Assembly: GCF_004217095.1 (NCBI RefSeq)
Contig: NZ_SHKO01000002.1
Span: forward strand, 372,001 to 436,000
Direction of reading: 5' to 3'
From: Advenella incenata
GTDB lineage: Bacteria; Pseudomonadota; Gammaproteobacteria; Burkholderiales; Burkholderiaceae_B
DNA: 64,000 nucleotides
The position numbers and the translations under genes were made by a program. The notes below the pieces were generated by a model. The model ran no database searches, had not been told where the DNA came from, and saw nothing but the letters and a program-made list of their open reading frames with translations. Numbering within the stretch: the first letter of the stretch is position 1; each line of letters opens with the position of its first letter. Of this stretch, positions 62,624-64,000 are shown piece by piece.

Positions 62624-63319
62624 CTATCTTCTGAAATTTGCCGGGTAGCGGCGGGCGATCTGCGCGCCGAGCAGGGCAATCAGCAAGGAAATGGCCAGGT
62701 AAAGGACTGTCGAAATCAGAAAGATCTGGAAAGTCTGGAAGGTAATGTTTTCAATGCGCTTGACCTGATACGTCAATTCGGTCACGCCGATGACCATGGC
62801 CAGGCTTGTGTCCTTGAACAAAATCAGGGAGCGGTTGATGATGGGGGGCACGGCGATACGTACCGCCTGCGGCAACACGACGCACTGCAGCGCCTGTACC
62901 GAACTCAAGCCAACCGCCCTGGCCGCCTCAAGTTGCGTACCGGCGATGGCTTTGATTCCCGAGCGGATGTCCTCGTAATAATAGGCACTTACATTCAGGG
63001 ACAAAGCAATCAGCGCAAAGGAAAATTCTGAATTTCCCTGGTTGATCCATATTTTCAGTGCTTTGGGCAAAACTTCGGGCATACCGAAATACCACACCAT
63101 GATTTGCACGACAGTAGGCACGTTTCTGTGATATTCCACGTACAGGCCGATGATGGCCCGCACGATGCGCAATGGGATCAGGTTGGCTGCGGTCAGCAGC
63201 AAGGCGACACCGAAGCCGCAGACGAGTGCCCCGAAAAAAAGGCGCAACGTCACTGACAGGCCCGTTAACAATAAGTGAACGGTTTCAGGATCGGAGAGCA
63301 AGGAAAGCGAAAAATTCAT
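62624..63319 (-). CDS. Polar amino-acid ABC transporter permease
   Basis: A 231-residue HisQ/GltJ-type permease of the same family as its neighbour. The EAA loop is YYYEDIRSGIKAIAGTQLEAARAVGLS near 112-138. The N-terminus MNFSLSLLSDPETVHLLLTGLS leads into the first membrane helix. Twelve bases from the second permease gene. Confidence 0.9.
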   Translation of the reverse strand: MNFSLSLLSDPETVHLLLTGLSVTLRLFFGALVCGFGVALLLTAANLIPLRIVRAIIGLYVEYHRNVPTVVQIMVWYFGMPEVLPKALKIWINQGNSEFSFALIALSLNVSAYYYEDIRSGIKAIAGTQLEAARAVGLSSVQALQCVVLPQAVRIAVPPIINRSLILFKDTSLAMVIGVTELTYQVKRIENITFQTFQIFLISTVLYLAISLLIALLGAQIARRYPANFRR

Positions 63320-63418
63320 GGTAAGCCAGGGAATGGTCGTTCCCGGGTCCTCCTGGTGGGTGTATAGCCTGCGTGGACACCGCCACGCACCGGTCGTGCG
63401 AATATCATCAGGTTGATG

Positions 63419-64000
63419 CTATTGCTTCGCGCTGCTATCCAGTTGGGCAACGGGCACCACTTTGAACGAACGAGTCAGCTTGTAGATGGAGTCATTGCCG
63501 AGCCATTTATTGAATATGGTGTCCAGCTCGCCAGATTTTTCCATGGCAGCCAGGGCGTTATCCACTGCGGCTTTAAGTTCGGGCTCTCCCTTGTTCATGA
63601 TAATGCCGATATGCTCTGTGGCCGTGGGCTCATCCAGCAGCACGGCTGGGGTATCGGTTTTCTGGGAGTCATTTGCAAACCGCAGTAATACCAGTTCTCC
63701 GGCGCTCATGGCCTGTACTTTGTCATTCTGCAAGCCCAGATAACATTGGGAGATGTTCTGGTAAGTAAGAACGTCTGCCCTGGGCAAGGTTTTTTGCGCA
63801 ATGGCCGCCGAGCTGGAGCCCGATGAAGCGCAGACTTTTTTTCCCGCCAGGTCAGCCAGCGTTTTGATGCCGGATTCTTTCTTGACCAGTACCTTGATAT
63901 TTCCCTGAAGATACTGCAAGCTGAAGTCAACTTCTTCGGCGCGTTTGGGCAGCCAGGCCACTGATCCGGCCACAATGTCTACACGTCCCATCTTTACTTC
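63419..64000 (-). CDS. Amino-acid ABC transporter substrate-binding protein (5' end outside window)
   Basis: The C-terminal 193 residues of a family 3 solute-binding protein (GltI/BztA-like); the start and signal peptide lie beyond 64000. EVDFSLQYLQGNIKVLVKKESGIKTLADL (in parts), KKVCASSGSSS and LDTIFNKWLGNDSIYK are typical. It binds the amino acid in the periplasm for the permease pair. It is the first gene of this operon inside the window and is 100 bases from the first permease. Confidence 0.9.
   Translation of the reverse strand, partial: EVKMGRVDIVAGSVAWLPKRAEEVDFSLQYLQGNIKVLVKKESGIKTLADLAGKKVCASSGSSSAAIAQKTLPRADVLTYQNISQCYLGLQNDKVQAMSAGELVLLRFANDSQKTDTPAVLLDEPTATEHIGIIMNKGEPELKAAVDNALAAMEKSGELDTIFNKWLGNDSIYKLTRSFKVVPVAQLDSSAKQ

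Noticed and set aside
1-64000. Search for CRISPR arrays, tRNA genes, IS elements and phage genes
   Set aside because: No regularly spaced repeats, no cloverleaf with CCA-type end, no transposase or integrase motif was seen on either strand.

Overview
The window looks like chromosome of a betaproteobacterium of the Alcaligenaceae type (Advenella, Bordetella and Achromobacter relatives). Reasons: five TctC/Bug-family periplasmic solute receptors in about 18 kb, each next to CoA-ester or organic-acid catabolic genes, and a split base composition. In sampled lines the left part (about 1-30.5 kb) is in the low-to-mid 40s %GC; from about 31 kb the DNA is in the mid-to-high 50s. The left part is probably a transferred, type-specific surface-polysaccharide region. 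No rRNA, tRNA, CRISPR array, insertion sequence or phage gene was seen.

Region 1 (0.3-37.8 kb) is an ABC-transporter-dependent (group 2/3-like) capsule locus. kpsS (minus strand) faces kpsE, a BexD/CtrA-type outer-membrane lipoprotein, kpsM and kpsT. wecB-wecC follow, for UDP-ManNAc and then UDP-ManNAcA. A 20-kb low-GC block then holds a 1719-residue multi-domain glycosyltransferase, three or four further glycosyltransferases, SGNH-type and alpha/beta-hydrolase-type proteins suited to O-acyl modification, a Tat-type right-handed beta-helix protein and a heparinase II/III-like protein. manC, a Hint-domain surface-type protein, a CgeB-like glycosyltransferase and kpsC close the locus. The two Kdo transferases KpsS and KpsC, which build the poly-Kdo lipid linker, sit at opposite ends instead of side by side. 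Two small beta-rich modules recur in otherwise unrelated proteins: an N-terminal 'YAFYL' module in three proteins, and a 'LLCRI-FFD...G-F-Y...V-L-I' module in three proteins, once as four tandem copies. This recurrence is the least explained part of the window.

Region 2 (37.9-42.8 kb) is a minus-strand operon (suyA-suyB-tctC-slcC type) with a divergent GntR/UTRA regulator, probably for sulfolactate or a related hydroxyacid. Region 3 (43.5-53.3 kb) is an IclR-controlled minus-strand operon (CaiB/BaiF transferase, crotonase, two-subunit CoA-transferase-fold protein, acyl-CoA ligase). It is divergent from tctC plus an FAD/NAD(P) protein, followed by another tctC. Region 4 (53.4-58.6 kb) is a second catabolic operon (CitE-like lyase, tctC, CaiB, cyclase, tctC). 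Region 5 (58.7-60.0 kb) is a copper-type trio (HMA chaperone behind a CueR-like promoter, DUF411, DUF305). Region 6 (60.2-64.0 kb) has a LysR regulator and a polar amino-acid ABC transporter whose receptor gene runs off the window.

Functions come from motif reading only; no database search was run. Many start codons were moved from the longest possible frame to an internal ATG with a better ribosome-binding site, and this is stated where done.
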